A program made the position numbers and the translations under genes. Shown here piece by piece: positions 63,850 to 64,000 of a stretch of 64,000 nucleotides of DNA. Every line of letters begins with the position of its first letter. The first letter of the stretch is position 1. Source of the stretch: Anaerorudis cellulosivorans (lineage in GTDB: Bacteria > Bacteroidota > Bacteroidia > Bacteroidales > Dysgonomonadaceae); the NCBI RefSeq assembly GCF_025943985.1, contig NZ_JAPCWE010000016.1, positions 1-64,000 of the forward strand, in the 5' to 3' direction. The notes under the pieces are model-generated. The model searched no databases. It was not told the origin of the DNA and saw only the letters and a list, made by a program, of their open reading frames with translations.

Positions 63850-64000
63850 TTAATAACCGGGATTTTGTGTCAAATTATCATTTGCATTTAAATCATCAGC
63901 CGGTAGTGGCATTAAATTCAGATGAGAAGATAATGGAGTGCCGTTGGCAACACCACCTTTCCAATCCCAAATGTAGTTGCTCCCCGTGAAATGACCATAG
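63850..64000 (-). CDS. susD: SusD-like outer-membrane lipoprotein (C-terminus only, partial)
   Basis: The last 49 residues run off the window edge; the frame ends ...NLMPLPADDLNANDNLTQNPGY, the hallmark SusD C-terminus. The rest, and the expected SusC partner, lie outside the window. It is transcribed ahead of SusE with 25 nt between them. Confidence 0.92.
   Translation of the reverse strand, partial: YGHFTGSNYIWDWKGGVANGTPLSSHLNLMPLPADDLNANDNLTQNPGY

Overview
This window reads as a chromosome segment of a Bacteroidota member, most likely order Bacteroidales. The evidence is: promoters with a TAnnTTTG -7 box (often with TTTG about 20 nt upstream), weak Shine-Dalgarno sites, a Sus-type starch locus (SusD, SusE and SusE/F-like lipoproteins, GH13 and GH97 enzymes), TonB-dependent receptors, order-typical families (DUF4271, DUF5683, DUF3822), and an arginine cluster built around an N-succinylornithine-type carbamoyltransferase. 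Family-level placement (Dysgonomonadaceae/Porphyromonadaceae-like) is only a guess. No rRNA, tRNA, CRISPR array or intact insertion sequence was seen.

Layout. 1-3191: tail of an unknown gene, then a TldD/PmbA pair. 3215-11775 (minus): an eight-gene arginine operon read as GNAT acyltransferase, argG, argC, argD, argF', argB, deacylase, argH. A perfect 10-bp dyad lies in its leader. 12218-16338 (plus): parA, parB, a DUF5683 protein and a LysM lytic transglycosylase. 16420-17530 (minus): prfB with a textbook programmed +1 frameshift. 17776-21498: HdeD-like protein, NlpC/P60 lipoprotein, HAD phosphatase, and metK behind a SAM-II (SAM-alpha) riboswitch. 21673-24824: DUF4271, hemD, rnpA, yidD, TatD-like. 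24836-30041: rnhA, a C1 aminopeptidase, murF and a TPR/transmembrane sensor-like lipoprotein.

30042-31900 is an accessory-looking patch: small lipoprotein, small beta-barrel, broken coding remnants and a clipped TonB-receptor C terminus. 31916-36683 (minus): metallophosphoesterase, a two-gene LysO-like exporter and a large transglutaminase lipoprotein. 36942-44213 (plus): outer-membrane receptor, trmD, glyA, an unexplained repeat-bearing gap and recG. 44223-49961 (minus): CE15-like esterase, BtuB-like receptor, rsmD, DUF3822 and a hypothetical membrane-anchored protein. 50073-54682 (plus): RecD-like helicase, coiled-coil protein, rsmI, a lipoprotein and yjjG.

54724-64000 (minus) is the Sus locus, read SusD, SusE, SusE/F-like, periplasmic GH13, lipoprotein GH13 alpha-amylase, GH97. 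The surface lipoproteins should bind and cut starch outside, and the periplasmic GH13 and GH97 enzymes finish it. Two strong hairpins sit in the gaps after SusE and SusE/F, and the second lipoprotein carries an extra cadherin-like domain. No single obviously new system stands out. The most worthwhile leads are the arginine-pathway specificity residue and leader, the Sus hairpins and domain fusion, and the decayed patches at 30-31.9 kb and 41.6-42.1 kb.
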